A DNA stretch of 64,000 nt. Origin: Streptomyces sp. GSL17-111 (GTDB lineage Bacteria > Actinomycetota > Actinomycetes > Streptomycetales > Streptomycetaceae). Every line of letters begins with the position of its first letter. The first letter of the stretch is position 1. Under the pieces are notes generated by a model. That model saw only the letters and a program-made list of their open reading frames with translations. It was not told where the DNA came from and ran no database searches. Made by a program: the position numbers and the translations under genes. Location of the stretch: the NCBI RefSeq assembly GCF_037911585.1, contig NZ_JBAJNS010000001.1, forward strand, positions 1,487,001-1,551,000, given 5' to 3'. Of the stretch, positions 33,449 through 42,297 are shown piece by piece.

Positions 33449-35185
33449 TCAGCTCCCGCTGGACGTGGCGACGAGGGCGGGTTCGCGCTCGTCGCGCGGT
33501 TCTCGGCGAACGCGTTGCGTGCGGTATTCGGTCAGGCTCCACATGGCGACCGGAGCGAGTGCGACGACGAGGGCCAGCACCGTCCAGGTGCGCATGGCGG
33601 CGTGGGTGTGGCCGAGGACGAAGGACGCGGCGAGCCCGGTGCCCAGCACGACGATCCACAGCGTGTGCACGCGGAAGGTGCTGAGCCGGTCGGGGCTCGC
33701 GGTGTCGCCCTTCGGCGTCACGACGAACCGGCACGGCCGCCGGAGGACGGCGGCCACGGCGGAGCGGGCGTAGATCGGGGCGCAGATCGCGGACATGGCC
33801 ATACCGGCCAGCCCGCTGGACCCCTCGGGCTCGTGCGGCGAGACGTTGTGCCGGCGGTTCCAGACGTACAGGCCGATCTGGAGGGCGGCCACGTCGCTGT
33901 ACAGCATCATCCACACGGCGGCGCTCACCTGGGTGCCGGACGCCCCGAGCCACAGGAAGAGGGAGCAGCTCAGGGCGCCGAGCAGCCAGGTCACGGCGCT
34001 CATCGGGTAGTAGGCCAGCATGAGCGAGTAGTTGAGGAGCTTGCCGGGCGGGAAGCGGTGGGGGCGGCGCCAGAACTGCCGCAGGATCGTCTCGTAGGTG
34101 CCGCGCGACCAGCGCGTCTGCTGGGTGAAGAAGTCCGTCCAGCACTCCGGCCCCTCACCCACGGCCAGGACGTCCGGGGTGTAGACGGACCGCCAGGTGC
34201 GGCCGGTGGCGGGGTTGCGGGTGCGGTGCAGCTCGAACCCGGTCGCCATGTCCTCGGTGATGGAGTCCCGCAGCCCGCCGATCTGGAGGACGGCGGAGGT
34301 GCGCACCGCGTTGTTCGTGCCGACGAACATGGGCCCGCCGTAGCGGTTCCCGGCCCGCTGGATGAGCGCGTGGAAGAGGAACTGCTGGCTCTCGGCGAAC
34401 TTGGTGACCGCCTTGCGGTAGTTCCCGTACACCTGCGGGCCGACGACGAAGGCCACGTCCGGGTCGCGGAAGTAGCCGAGCATCCGCTCCAGGTAGTTCG
34501 GCAGCGGCACGTGGTCGGTGTCGACGGAGGCGAAGACGTCGTAGTCGGCGCCGTGCATGGCGAGCCAGGCGTTGTAGTTGCCGTGCTTGGTGCGGGCGCG
34601 GTGCACGCCGTCCGCCCGGTTCCACTCCTCGACGCCCTTGCGGGTGAAGTGGTGGACGCCCAGCTCGGCGCAGAGCGCGCGGGCCACCGCGTCGTCGCCC
34701 TCGTCGAGGAGCCACACGTCCAGAGTGCCGTCGTGGCGCAGGGCGACCGCGCCCTCCAGCGTGGCGCGGACCATCTCGACGGGTTCCTTGCCCGGCACGT
34801 ACGTCGTCAGGAAGGCGACCTTCAGGCCGGGCTCGGGCGTCACGGGGACGGGGTCGCGGGCGACCATCGTCGCGTGGGCGATCGAGAGCACGTTCACGCA
34901 GCGGAACAGCTCGATCAGGCCGATGCAGCCGAGCATCACCCAGTCCGCCGCGACGAGCCAGCCGGGGGCTCCGGCCCGGTCGGTCCAGTGGCTCGGCCAC
35001 ACCAGCCACAGCAGCAGCACGGCCGACAGGGCCGGCGCCGCCGTCATCAGGAGGACGGCGCGCAGCCGGTGCGGCTCCCGGGAGAGCAGGCTCCGGTAGC
35101 GGACCCGGTAGGGGAGCTGCCCGGGCTCGGTGAGCGGTCCCGCGAGACGGCTGTACGTCTCGTAGTCGTAGCTCTCCGGCCGCAC
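33449..35185 (-). CDS. cslA: cellulose synthase-like GT2 glycosyltransferase CslA
   Basis: 578 residues from a GTG at 35185 with ggaggg just upstream; an in-frame extension to 35302 has no ribosome site. Two membrane helices (about 45-110) precede the GT2 domain with WLLDEGDD, SVDTDHVPLP (DxD), the acceptor motif ITEDMATGFEL and QQTRWSRGTYE (QxxRW). Four or five further helices form the glycan channel. It makes a beta-glucan at hyphal tips and acts with GlxA and Scy-organised polar complexes in Streptomyces. A perfect palindrome lies 15-26 nt upstream of the start. Confidence 0.93.
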   Translation of the reverse strand: MRPESYDYETYSRLAGPLTEPGQLPYRVRYRSLLSREPHRLRAVLLMTAAPALSAVLLLWLVWPSHWTDRAGAPGWLVAADWVMLGCIGLIELFRCVNVLSIAHATMVARDPVPVTPEPGLKVAFLTTYVPGKEPVEMVRATLEGAVALRHDGTLDVWLLDEGDDAVARALCAELGVHHFTRKGVEEWNRADGVHRARTKHGNYNAWLAMHGADYDVFASVDTDHVPLPNYLERMLGYFRDPDVAFVVGPQVYGNYRKAVTKFAESQQFLFHALIQRAGNRYGGPMFVGTNNAVRTSAVLQIGGLRDSITEDMATGFELHRTRNPATGRTWRSVYTPDVLAVGEGPECWTDFFTQQTRWSRGTYETILRQFWRRPHRFPPGKLLNYSLMLAYYPMSAVTWLLGALSCSLFLWLGASGTQVSAAVWMMLYSDVAALQIGLYVWNRRHNVSPHEPEGSSGLAGMAMSAICAPIYARSAVAAVLRRPCRFVVTPKGDTASPDRLSTFRVHTLWIVVLGTGLAASFVLGHTHAAMRTWTVLALVVALAPVAMWSLTEYRTQRVRREPRDEREPALVATSSGS

Positions 35186-35199
35186 GGTCCCTCCACACG

Positions 35200-35211
35200 T
35201 CGTTCGAACGA
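35200..35211. promoter_or_regulatory. 12-bp perfect palindrome upstream of cslA
   Basis: tcgttcgaacga lies 15 nt before the cslA GTG. A second, GC-only 18-bp palindrome is at 35273-35290. The first could be an operator. Confidence 0.35.
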
Positions 35212-35338
35212 AGCCGACGAGTCCCAGCAGAAGGGACACGACGTGGTGTGTCGAACGGAGTGCGGAGGGTGTCCGGCCCGCGCGGGCCGGTTCGGGGGGC
35301 ACGTCGACGGCCGGTGCCCTGCGGAATCGCGGCGGCGG

Positions 35339-35629
35339 TCAGCGCAGGTGGCGCTCGACCGTTTCCACCTTCCGGGCTAGTCCATCCGTGACGCCCGGCC
35401 GGATGTCGGCCTTGAGGACGAGGGAGACGCGCGGCGCCCGTGCCTCGACGGCGGCCACCGCCCGGCGGACGACGTCCATGCAGGCGTCCCAGTCCCCCTC
35501 GACGGAGGTGAACATCGCGTCCGTGCGGTTCGGCAGCCCGGACTCGCGCACGACGCGGACGGCCTCGGCGACGTACTCCCCCACGTCCTCGCCGACCCCG
35601 AGCGGCGTGACGGAGAAGGCGACGATCAT
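35339..35629 (-). CDS. MTH1187/YkoF-type thiamine-binding family protein
   Basis: 96 residues, the usual length for this family. The ferredoxin-like fold is readable: [57 protein letters not shown] ... [14 protein letters not shown]. Family members bind thiamine or small aromatics; the actual role in the cell is uncertain. The ATG overlaps the stop of the DUF3817 gene by 4 nt, so the two are co-translated. Confidence 0.88.
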   Translation of the reverse strand: MIVAFSVTPLGVGEDVGEYVAEAVRVVRESGLPNRTDAMFTSVEGDWDACMDVVRRAVAAVEARAPRVSLVLKADIRPGVTDGLARKVETVERHLR

Positions 35630-35988
35630 CCGGTCACCACATCGTCGCGCTCCGCGCCGTCCTGACGCTGCGCCCGCGCGGCGATGACGCCCGCCTCGCT
35701 CTCGCGGCGCAGCAGCTTGTCGGCGTAGAAGCCGCCGAAGGGCACCACGGAGAGGGCGGCGTACAGGGCGGCACGGCCGAGCGGCCACTTCGCGCGGTTC
35801 CACGCGTCCGCCCAGAAGAGGACGTAGAGCACGAAGAGGAGGCCGTGCACCGCCCCCATGACCGGCACGGCGTTGAAGTCGGTGGTCCGCTTGAGCACCG
35901 AGCAGACGAGCAGCACCAGGAACGACACGGCCTCGGGCGCGGAGATCAGGCGGAGGCGACGGAGGGCGGAGGCGGTCTTCATGTCCAC
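35626..35988 (-). CDS. DUF3817 family membrane protein (second copy)
   Basis: 120 residues. I chose the GTG at 35988 because gagga lies 6 nt upstream; an ATG two codons later is also possible. Three membrane segments match the other DUF3817 gene: [38 protein letters not shown] and [19 protein letters not shown], including the shared Val-His-Gly in segment 2. The two copies flank the glycan block, which is interesting for its history. Function is unknown. Confidence 0.86.
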   Translation of the reverse strand: MDMKTASALRRLRLISAPEAVSFLVLLVCSVLKRTTDFNAVPVMGAVHGLLFVLYVLFWADAWNRAKWPLGRAALYAALSVVPFGGFYADKLLRRESEAGVIAARAQRQDGAERDDVVTG

Positions 35989-36080
35989 GGCGTTTCCTCG
36001 GGAGGGGGTAGACGAGCTTGTGAAGGGATGCACAAGCCTCCGCCATTGTGGCACCCTCCCCGGCCGTCACCCCAAGGGGG

Positions 36081-36086
36081 TAGGTT
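36081..36086 (+). promoter_or_regulatory. -10 box of the AIM24 operon (leaderless)
   Basis: TAGGTT ends 7 nt before the GTG start at 36094. A 6-bp inverted repeat cttgtg/cacaag at 36017-36036 lies upstream between the divergent genes. Confidence 0.45.
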
Positions 36087-36093
36087 CGGCCGG

Positions 36094-36732
36094 GTGGCTC
36101 AGTTCCGACTCCAGGACGGCAAGGTGCTCGCCGTCGACCTCACGGGCGACGCCGTGCGCGCCAAGAACGGCTCGATGATCGCCTACGAGGGCGACATGGC
36201 CTTCAAGAAGCTCACCGGCGGCGGTGACGGCCTGCGCGGCATGGTCACCCGCAGGCTGACCGGCGAGCAGATGGAGGTCATGGAGGTGAAGGGGCACGGC
36301 ACCTGCTACTTCGCCGACGCGGCGAGCGACGTCTCGCTGGTCACGCTCCAGCAGGACACCCTGCACGTCGAGGCCTCCAACCTGCTGTGCACGGCCGGCG
36401 GCCTGCGCACGGGGACGACGTTCACCGGGCTGCGCGGCGCCTCCCAGGGCAACGGCCTGTTCACGACGACCGTCGAGGGCACCGGGCAGGCCGCGCTGAC
36501 CTCCCAGGGCCCCGCGATCGTGCTGCGCGTCACGCCGCAGACGCCGCTACGGGTGGACCCGGGCGCGTACCTCGCGCACTCCGGCCGATTGCGCCAGGAG
36601 TTCCAGAGCGGCGTCACGTTCCGCACCTTCCTCGGTGACGGCTCCGGCGAGGCGTTCCAGATCCGCTTCGAGGGCGAGGGCCTGGTCTACGTCCAGCCCA
36701 GCGAGCGCGAGACCCTGGGAGGGCAGGTCTGA
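36094..36732 (+). CDS. AIM24 family protein, copy 1
   Basis: 212 residues from a GTG. The AIM24 (TIGR00266-like) beta-sandwich repeats are visible, with [55 protein letters not shown] and [13 protein letters not shown]. Bacterial members have no firm function; the eukaryotic one is mitochondrial. There is no signal peptide. It is the first of three coupled paralogs, and overlaps copy 2 through TGATG. Confidence 0.88.
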   Translation: MAQFRLQDGKVLAVDLTGDAVRAKNGSMIAYEGDMAFKKLTGGGDGLRGMVTRRLTGEQMEVMEVKGHGTCYFADAASDVSLVTLQQDTLHVEASNLLCTAGGLRTGTTFTGLRGASQGNGLFTTTVEGTGQAALTSQGPAIVLRVTPQTPLRVDPGAYLAHSGRLRQEFQSGVTFRTFLGDGSGEAFQIRFEGEGLVYVQPSERETLGGQV

Positions 36733-37382
36733 TGGGCTTCACCCGGATCAGCGGGAAGATGATCGAGGCGCAGGTCGTCCCCGGGCAGCCGCTCTACAGC
36801 CAGCGCGGCGCGATGCTCGCCTACCGCGGCGAGGTCTCCTTCACCCCGAACCTGACGAGCGGCCAGGGCGGCGTGATGTCCGCCCTCGGGCGCCGGGTGC
36901 GGGGCGAGGCGGCACCGCTCATGACCGTCGAGGGCCGGGGGAGCGTCTACTTCGGCCACGGCGGCCACCACGTGCACGTCGTCGACCTCGCCGGGTCGCT
37001 CCTGCACGTCGAGGCGGACCGGCTGCTGGCCTTCGAGGGCTCCCTGCGGCAGGGCACCGTCTTCCTCGGCAGCCAGGGCGGCGTGATGGGCATGGTGCGC
37101 GACCAGGCCACCGGCCAGGGGCTGTTCACCACGACCCTGGAGGGCCACGGCTCGGTGGCCGTCCTCGCCCACGGCGGGGTGCTGGAGCTGCCGGTGACGC
37201 CGCAGCGCGCCGTGCACGTCGACCCGCAGGCGTACGTCGCGCACCGGGGCGACCTGCGCAACCGGCTCTCGACCGCGCTCGGCTGGCGGGACATGGTGGG
37301 ACGCGGCTCGGGTGAGGCGTTCCAGCTGGAGCTCTCCGGCCAGGGAACCGTGTACGTCCAGGCCAGCGAGGAGAAGCTTTGA
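36732..37382 (+). CDS. AIM24 family protein, copy 2
   Basis: 216 residues starting at an ATG inside TGATG. It shares the pattern of copy 1: QVVPGQPLYSQRGAMLAYRGEVSF, GRGSVYFGHGGHHVHVVDL, LHVEADRLLAFEG and VHVDPQAYVAHRG, ending QLELSGQGTVYVQASEEKL. An extra segment GVMSALGRRVRGEAAPLM is the region where many family members bind membranes or a partner, but that is speculation. Its stop overlaps copy 3 by 4 nt. Confidence 0.88.
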   Translation: MGFTRISGKMIEAQVVPGQPLYSQRGAMLAYRGEVSFTPNLTSGQGGVMSALGRRVRGEAAPLMTVEGRGSVYFGHGGHHVHVVDLAGSLLHVEADRLLAFEGSLRQGTVFLGSQGGVMGMVRDQATGQGLFTTTLEGHGSVAVLAHGGVLELPVTPQRAVHVDPQAYVAHRGDLRNRLSTALGWRDMVGRGSGEAFQLELSGQGTVYVQASEEKL

Positions 37383-38134
37383 ACGGTCCGGTCGTCTTCG
37401 ACGCGCACACGCTGCCCGCCAACGACAACGTCCACGCGTACGCCTTCAGCGTCGACCTGGACGGGCAGTGGTTCCTCCAGAAGGGCAAGATGATCGCCTA
37501 CTTCGGCGACATCCGCTTCGACGGCATCGGCCACGGTCCGCTGGACCACCTCGTGGCGCGCAGCTTCCACTCCCCCCTGCACGCGGCCGACTGGGTCGTG
37601 GCGCAGGGGCGCGGCAAGCTGCTCCTGGCCGACCGCGCCTTCGACGTCAACTCCTTCGACCTCGACGAGGGCAACCTCACGATCCGCTCGGGCAACCTGC
37701 TGGCCTTCGAGGAGAGCCTCTCGCTCAAGCAGTCGATCATCCCGGGCTTCGTGACGCTCATCGGCACGGGGAAGTTCGTGGCCGCCTCCAACGGCGAGGT
37801 CCACTTCGTGGAGCCGCCGATCCGGGTGGACCCGCAGGCCCTCGTCGGCTGGGCCGACTGCCCCTCGCCGTGCCACCACTACGACCACGGGTACCTGCGC
37901 GGCTTCCTCGGCGGGCTGCGCGCGATGACGGGCGTCGGCGGCGCGTCCGGCGAGGAGCACCAGTTCGAGTTCACGGGAACGGGCACCGTGCTGCTCCAGT
38001 CCTCCGAGACGGTCATGCCCGAGCAGCCCGTCGGCGGGACCCCGGCCGAGGGCGGGACGCCCGGCGGGCCCGGCGGCAGCGGTGGTCTCGGTGGCCTGGG
38101 AGGTCTTGCCAGGTGGGCCGAGCGCTCTGGGTAG
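37379..38134 (+). CDS. AIM24 family protein, copy 3
   Basis: 251 residues from a TTG start in a TTGA overlap, with gaggagaag upstream. Core motifs are YAFSVDLDGQWFLQKGKMIAYFGDIRF, GRGKLLLADRAFDVNSFDL, LTIRSGNLLAFEE and IRVDPQALVGW. It is more divergent than copies 1 and 2 and has a Cys-His cluster DCPSPCHHYDHGY, which might bind metal, plus a Gly/Pro tail. The -10 box of the next gene overlaps its stop codon. Confidence 0.87.
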   Translation: MNGPVVFDAHTLPANDNVHAYAFSVDLDGQWFLQKGKMIAYFGDIRFDGIGHGPLDHLVARSFHSPLHAADWVVAQGRGKLLLADRAFDVNSFDLDEGNLTIRSGNLLAFEESLSLKQSIIPGFVTLIGTGKFVAASNGEVHFVEPPIRVDPQALVGWADCPSPCHHYDHGYLRGFLGGLRAMTGVGGASGEEHQFEFTGTGTVLLQSSETVMPEQPVGGTPAEGGTPGGPGGSGGLGGLGGLARWAERSG

Positions 38135-38137
38135 AGT
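38132..38137 (+). promoter_or_regulatory. -10 box of the MarR gene inside the AIM24 stop codon
   Basis: TAGAGT starts with the TAG stop of AIM24 copy 3 and ends 6 nt before the marR ATG at 38144, so a leaderless transcript is likely. Confidence 0.5.
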
Positions 38138-38143
38138 CACGGC

Positions 38144-38620
38144 ATGGACACCGACAACGGTCCGCGGTGGCTCAGCGACGACGAGCAGCGGGCCTGGCGC
38201 ACTCATCTCGACGTCAGCCGGCTGCTGATGTACCAGCTCGAACGCGATCTCCAGCCGCTGGGCCTCACCATGCACGACTACGAGATCCTGGTGAACCTCT
38301 CGGAGTCCGAGGACCGCAGGTTGCGCATGAGCGACCTGGCCCAGGCCACGCTGCAGTCCAAGAGCCGTCTCTCGCACCAGATCACCCGCATGGAGAACGC
38401 CGGGCTGGTGCGGCGCGAGCACTGCGACACCGACAAGCGGGGGCTGTTCGCCTGCCTCACCGAGCACGGCTGGCAGACGATGCGGGACGTGGCACCGCTG
38501 CACGTCGACTCGGTGCGCCGCCACTTCATCGACCTGCTCGGGCCCGGCCACCTGGAAACGCTCCTGGAGGCCCTCACCCCGGTCGCCGAGCACCTGCGCG
38601 GACACCGGGGCCGCAGCTGA
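38144..38620 (+). CDS. MarR family transcriptional regulator
   Basis: 158 residues. The winged helix is clear: LGLTMHDYEILVNLSESEDRRLRMSDLAQATLQSKSRLSHQITRMENAGLVRREHCDTDKRGLFACLTEHG. A Cys lies in the wing (HCDTDKR). It lies 9 nt after the AIM24 operon but seems to have its own promoter. Whether it controls the AIM24 genes is an inference from position. Confidence 0.93.
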   Translation: MDTDNGPRWLSDDEQRAWRTHLDVSRLLMYQLERDLQPLGLTMHDYEILVNLSESEDRRLRMSDLAQATLQSKSRLSHQITRMENAGLVRREHCDTDKRGLFACLTEHGWQTMRDVAPLHVDSVRRHFIDLLGPGHLETLLEALTPVAEHLRGHRGRS

Positions 38621-38752
38621 CGGGCGGACCCGTCCGGTGCGGGTCGTCCGGTGCGGGGCGGCGCAGGGTGAGGAGCGCAACACCCCAGCCCCGGTCCGCT
38701 CGTGGCCAAGCGCGGACGGCCGAAGCGCCATGAAGACGATCCCGGCCGGGCA

Positions 38753-38776
38753 GACCCGGCCCCACGGGGCCGGGTC
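38753..38776. terminator. hairpin between converging MarR and SnoaL-like genes
   Basis: gacccggcccc (38753-38763) and ggggccgggtc (38766-38776) form a perfect 11-bp stem touching the stop of the leftward gene. Confidence 0.6.
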
Positions 38777-39152
38777 AGGAGGCGGACGGCTCGATGTCCC
38801 CCGCGAAGACGATGACCTGGTCGATGAGGCTCCGCCGCAGATGGACGACGTCCGTTCCCGCCAGGCGGGGGCCTCCGTCCGGCGTCGTGAAGACCCACTG
38901 GTACCGGGCCCACTCGTCCGGCATGTCCACCGCCGAACAGCGCACCATCGTGCCGGTCCCCGCGGGGTGGCGCCGGATGTCCAGCACGAACCGCTCGACC
39001 GCCTCGATCCCCTCACTGCGGCCCAACGGTCCCCAGAAGACCACGTCCGAGGTCAGGGCCTGGGAGAGCAACGCAGTCACATAGCTGTCGTCCGAGGCGT
39101 TGAACGCGGAGATGAACGTGTCGATCGCGGATCGCGCGGTCTCTTCCTGCAT
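38775..39152 (-). CDS. SnoaL-like / NTF2-fold small protein
   Basis: 125 residues with the cone-shaped alpha+beta NTF2 pattern: a helical start (ARSAIDTFISAFNASDDSYVTALLSQAL), then strands DVVFWGPLGRSEGIEAVERFV, GTMVRCSAVDMPDEWARYQWVFTTPDGGPRLAGTDVVHLR and QVIVFAGD. These folds bind small hydrophobic ligands or act as isomerases. No catalytic residues can be assigned. It sits alone between MarR and meaB. Confidence 0.8.
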   Translation of the reverse strand: MQEETARSAIDTFISAFNASDDSYVTALLSQALTSDVVFWGPLGRSEGIEAVERFVLDIRRHPAGTGTMVRCSAVDMPDEWARYQWVFTTPDGGPRLAGTDVVHLRRSLIDQVIVFAGDIEPSAS

Positions 39153-39233
39153 GCCCCAGTCATACCAGTCGCTCCACGGACCGCGCTCGTCCCGCGAGCA
39201 CTCTTCCCACCACGGTGAACCGTCCCGCCCGCG

Positions 39234-40193
39234 CTAGCCGGACGTCACGCCCGCGACGAGTTCGTCGGCCGCCGCGTAGGGGTCCAGGGTGCCGTGGACG
39301 ATGCGTTCGGCGAGCGCGCCGAGACGGCGGTCGCCGTGCAGGTCGGCGATGCGCTCCCGCAGGGCGGTCACGGCGATGGTCTCGACCTCCCGGGCCGCCC
39401 TGCGCGCACGCCGTTCGGCCAGAACGCCGCGCTCGTCCATCCAGGCCCGGTGCTTCTCCAGGGCCTCGACGACCTCGTCCACGCCCTCGCCCCGCGCGGC
39501 GACGGTCTTGACGATGGGCGGGCGCCAGTCGCCGGGGCCCCGGGACTCCCCGAGACCGAGCATGTGGTTGAGCTCCCGCGCGGTGGCGTCCGCGCCGTCG
39601 CGGTCGGCCTTGTTGACGACGTACACGTCGCCGATCTCCAGGATGCCCGCCTTGGCGGCCTGGATGCCGTCGCCCATACCGGGTGCCAGCAGCACCACGG
39701 AGGTGTCGGCCTGCCCGGCGATGTCGACCTCGGACTGGCCCACGCCGACCGTCTCCACCAGCACGACGTCGCACCCGGCGGCGTCCAGGACGCGGATGGC
39801 CTGGGGCGCGGCCCAGGCCAGCCCGCCGAGGTGACCGCGGGTGGCCATGGAGCGGATGTAGACCCCGGGGTCGGAGGCGTGGTCCGACATCCGGACCCGG
39901 TCGCCCAGCAGCGCCCCGCCGGAGAACGGCGAGGACGGGTCGACGGCGAGGACGCCGACCCGCTTTCCGGCCCTGCGGTAGGCGCTGACCAGCGCCGACG
40001 TCGACGTCGACTTGCCGACACCCGGCGAACCGGTCAGCCCGACGACGTAGGCGTTCCCCGTCAGGGGGGCCAGGGCCGCCATCACCTCCCGCAGGTGCGG
40101 GGACGCCCCCTCCACCAGTGAGATCAGCCGGGCCACCGCCCGTGGCCTGCCCGCACGGGCCTGCTCCACCAGCTGGGGGACGTCCACCGCCAT
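39234..40193 (-). CDS. meaB: methylmalonyl-CoA mutase-associated GTPase MeaB
   Basis: 319 residues. The G3E-type GTPase has Walker A VGLTGSPGVGKST, the switch III region (AVDPSSPFSGGALLGDRVRM), VLVETVGVGQSEVDI and NKADRDGAD as the guanine site. MeaB loads and protects the adenosylcobalamin of acyl-CoA mutases. It is transcribed after a thiolase gene and lies about 10 kb from icmA. The mutase it serves could be IcmA or a methylmalonyl-CoA mutase encoded elsewhere. Confidence 0.96.
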   Translation of the reverse strand: MAVDVPQLVEQARAGRPRAVARLISLVEGASPHLREVMAALAPLTGNAYVVGLTGSPGVGKSTSTSALVSAYRRAGKRVGVLAVDPSSPFSGGALLGDRVRMSDHASDPGVYIRSMATRGHLGGLAWAAPQAIRVLDAAGCDVVLVETVGVGQSEVDIAGQADTSVVLLAPGMGDGIQAAKAGILEIGDVYVVNKADRDGADATARELNHMLGLGESRGPGDWRPPIVKTVAARGEGVDEVVEALEKHRAWMDERGVLAERRARRAAREVETIAVTALRERIADLHGDRRLGALAERIVHGTLDPYAAADELVAGVTSG

Positions 40194-40290
40194 GCGTGCT
40201 GCGCTCCTCGCTGCGTCGTCGGCGTCATTGCCGTTGTTGCCGTTGTTACTGGTGCTGCTCGTGTTGCCGGTGTCGCGGAGTCGGGACGGC

Positions 40291-41493
40291 CTACTTGCCG
40301 GGGACCTTCACGATCAGGGCGTCGCCCTGGCCGCCGCCGCCGCACAGGGCCGCCGCGCCGGTGCCGCCGCCGCGCCGCTTCAGCTCCAGCGCGAGGTGCA
40401 GGACGATGCGGGCGCCCGACATGCCGATGGGGTGACCGAGCGCGATGGCTCCGCCGTTGACGTTGACCTTCTCCGGGCCCACCCCGAGGTCCTTCATGGA
40501 CTGGTGCGAGACGGCGGCGAAGGCTTCGTTGATCTCGATGAGGTCGAGGGCCGAGACCTCCAGCCCCTCCTTGCCGAGCGCGTGCTTGATCGCGTTGGCG
40601 GGCTGCGACTGGAGGGAGTTGTCGGGCCCCGCGACGTTGCCGTGGGCGCCGATCTCCGCGATCCACTCCAGGCCCAGCTCCTCGGCCCTGGCCTTGCTCA
40701 TGACGACGACGGCGGCGGCACCGTCGGAGATCTGCGAGGCGGAGCCGGCGGTGATCGTGCCGTCCTTGGCGAACGCCGGGCGCAGCTTGCCGAGCGACTC
40801 GGCGGTGGTCTCCCCGCGGATGCCCTCGTCCTTGCTGAAGACGACGGGCTCGCCCTTGCGCTGCGGGATCTCCACCGGGGTGATCTCGGCCTCGAAGAGG
40901 CCGTTCTTCTGCGCGGCGGCGGCCCGCTGGTGGGAGGCGGCGGCGATCTCGTCCTGCACGCCGCGCTCGATGCCCAGGCGCGTGTTGTGCTTCTCGGTGG
41001 ACTCGCCCATGGCGACGTTCTCGAAGGCGTCCGTCAGGCCGTCGTGCGCCATGGCGTCGAGCATCTGGACGGCGCCGTACTTGTAGCCCTCGCGGGACTT
41101 GGGCAGCAGGTGCGGCGCGTTGGTCATCGACTCCTGGCCGCCGGCGACGACGACGTCGAACTCACCCGCACGGATGAGCTGGTCGGCGAGGGCGATCGCG
41201 TCGAGCCCGGAGAGGCAGACCTTGTTGATCGTGAGCGCGGGGACGTTCATGGGGATGCCCGCCTTGACGGCGGCCTGCCGGGCCGGGATCTGCCCGGCCC
41301 CGGCCTGGAGCACCTGCCCCATGATCACGTACTGGACCTGGTCGCCGCCGATGCCCGCACGGTCGAGGGCGGCCTTGATCGCGAAGCCGCCCAGGTCGGC
41401 CCCGGAGAAGGACTTCAGTGAGCCGAGCAGCCGTCCCATGGGCGTACGGGCGCCCGCGACGATCACTGAGGTGGTGCCGGTCGTGCCAGTCAT
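40291..41493 (-). CDS. acetyl-CoA C-acetyltransferase (thiolase)
   Basis: 400 residues. The acyl-accepting cysteine is in [15 protein letters not shown], the second active-site region is [12 protein letters not shown] with [17 protein letters not shown], and the third Cys lies in [11 protein letters not shown]. It condenses or cleaves acetoacetyl-CoA. The gene precedes meaB with a 97-bp gap and is divergent from the epimerase gene, tying it to the ethylmalonyl/methylmalonyl-CoA part of metabolism. An inverted repeat lies in the shared promoter region. Confidence 0.96.
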   Translation of the reverse strand: MTGTTGTTSVIVAGARTPMGRLLGSLKSFSGADLGGFAIKAALDRAGIGGDQVQYVIMGQVLQAGAGQIPARQAAVKAGIPMNVPALTINKVCLSGLDAIALADQLIRAGEFDVVVAGGQESMTNAPHLLPKSREGYKYGAVQMLDAMAHDGLTDAFENVAMGESTEKHNTRLGIERGVQDEIAAASHQRAAAAQKNGLFEAEITPVEIPQRKGEPVVFSKDEGIRGETTAESLGKLRPAFAKDGTITAGSASQISDGAAAVVVMSKARAEELGLEWIAEIGAHGNVAGPDNSLQSQPANAIKHALGKEGLEVSALDLIEINEAFAAVSHQSMKDLGVGPEKVNVNGGAIALGHPIGMSGARIVLHLALELKRRGGGTGAAALCGGGGQGDALIVKVPGK

Positions 41494-41540
41494 GCTGCGG
41501 CCCCTTCGGAGAAGGAAGGTGAACGAGGGTTAATCGCCAA

Positions 41541-41556
41541 TGTACTGAGCGGTACA
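41541..41556. promoter_or_regulatory. inverted repeat in the thiolase/mce divergent promoter region
   Basis: tgtac (41541-41545) and gtaca (41552-41556) are separated by 6 nt and flanked by gcc/ggc. The site is about 50 bp upstream of the thiolase start and may be an operator for an acyl-CoA-type regulator. Confidence 0.35.
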
Positions 41557-41630
41557 CGGCCAGGTCACCGGTCGGAAGGTGTGACCGTGCGCACGTTGCG
41601 TAACCACCTCCGAAGCGATGTCCTAGTTCC

Positions 41631-42074
41631 ATGTTGACGCGTATCGACCACATCGGGATCGCCTGCTTCGATCTGGACAGGACGGTGGAGTTCTACCGGG
41701 CCACGTACGGCTTCGAGGTGTTCCACTCCGAGGTCAACGAGGAGCAGGGCGTCCGCGAGGCCATGCTCAGGATCAACGGGACGGACGACGGGGGCGCCTC
41801 GTACCTCCAGCTCCTGGAGCCCACCCGGGAGGACTCGGCGGTCGGCAAGTGGCTGGCCAAGAACGGCGAGGGCGTCCACCACATCGCCTTCGGCACGGCC
41901 GACGTGGACGGCGACGCCGCCGCGATCCGCGACAAGGGCGTGCGCGTGCTGTACGACGAGCCGCGCATCGGATCGATGGGTTCCCGCATCACCTTCCTGC
42001 ACCCCAAGGACTGCCACGGCGTCCTCACGGAGCTCGTGACGTCCGCGCCGCACACCGAGTCGCACGACGACTGA
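41631..42074 (+). CDS. mce: methylmalonyl-CoA epimerase
   Basis: 147 residues with the VOC fold. Metal ligands are seen in LTRIDHIGIA (His), GEGVHHIAFG (His) and HGVLTELV (Glu), and the substrate-side region is VNEEQGVREAMLRING and SYLQLLEPT. It interconverts the R and S forms of methylmalonyl-CoA. The protein begins MLTRIDHIGIACFDLDRTVEFYRATYGF, identical in layout to other Streptomyces epimerases. No good ribosome site precedes the ATG, so a leaderless start is possible. Confidence 0.96.
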   Translation: MLTRIDHIGIACFDLDRTVEFYRATYGFEVFHSEVNEEQGVREAMLRINGTDDGGASYLQLLEPTREDSAVGKWLAKNGEGVHHIAFGTADVDGDAAAIRDKGVRVLYDEPRIGSMGSRITFLHPKDCHGVLTELVTSAPHTESHDD

Positions 42075-42297
42075 TCGCCGGGCCCGTCCACCCCGCCCCG
42101 CCGTGCGGGCGCGCCGCGAACGCGGAACTCGGTAGAGTACGCGCACGGCTAACCGCCGTGGGCCCGTTCCGCGTGCCACCGAGGATCTGACACCATTTCC
42201 TCCGGAGGCTCTACGGAAGGCGCTCCGTGGAGCGATCCCGGACGCCACCGGAACAGCCTGCTCACCTTACCGACCAGGGGACGGATGGGACCGCGCA
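42075..42297 (+). promoter_or_regulatory. scy leader and promoter region
   Basis: A TAGAGT box at 42133-42138 is a likely -10, giving a leader of about 155 nt. The leader holds cctccggagg and cgctcc-gt-ggagcg hairpins. No small gene is evident. Confidence 0.45.

Noticed and set aside
40194..40290. A low-complexity tgccgttgt/gctgctg-rich stretch as a functional repeat
   Set aside because: The repeat is irregular and short, lies between thiolase and meaB in one operon, and shows no clear unit or structure.
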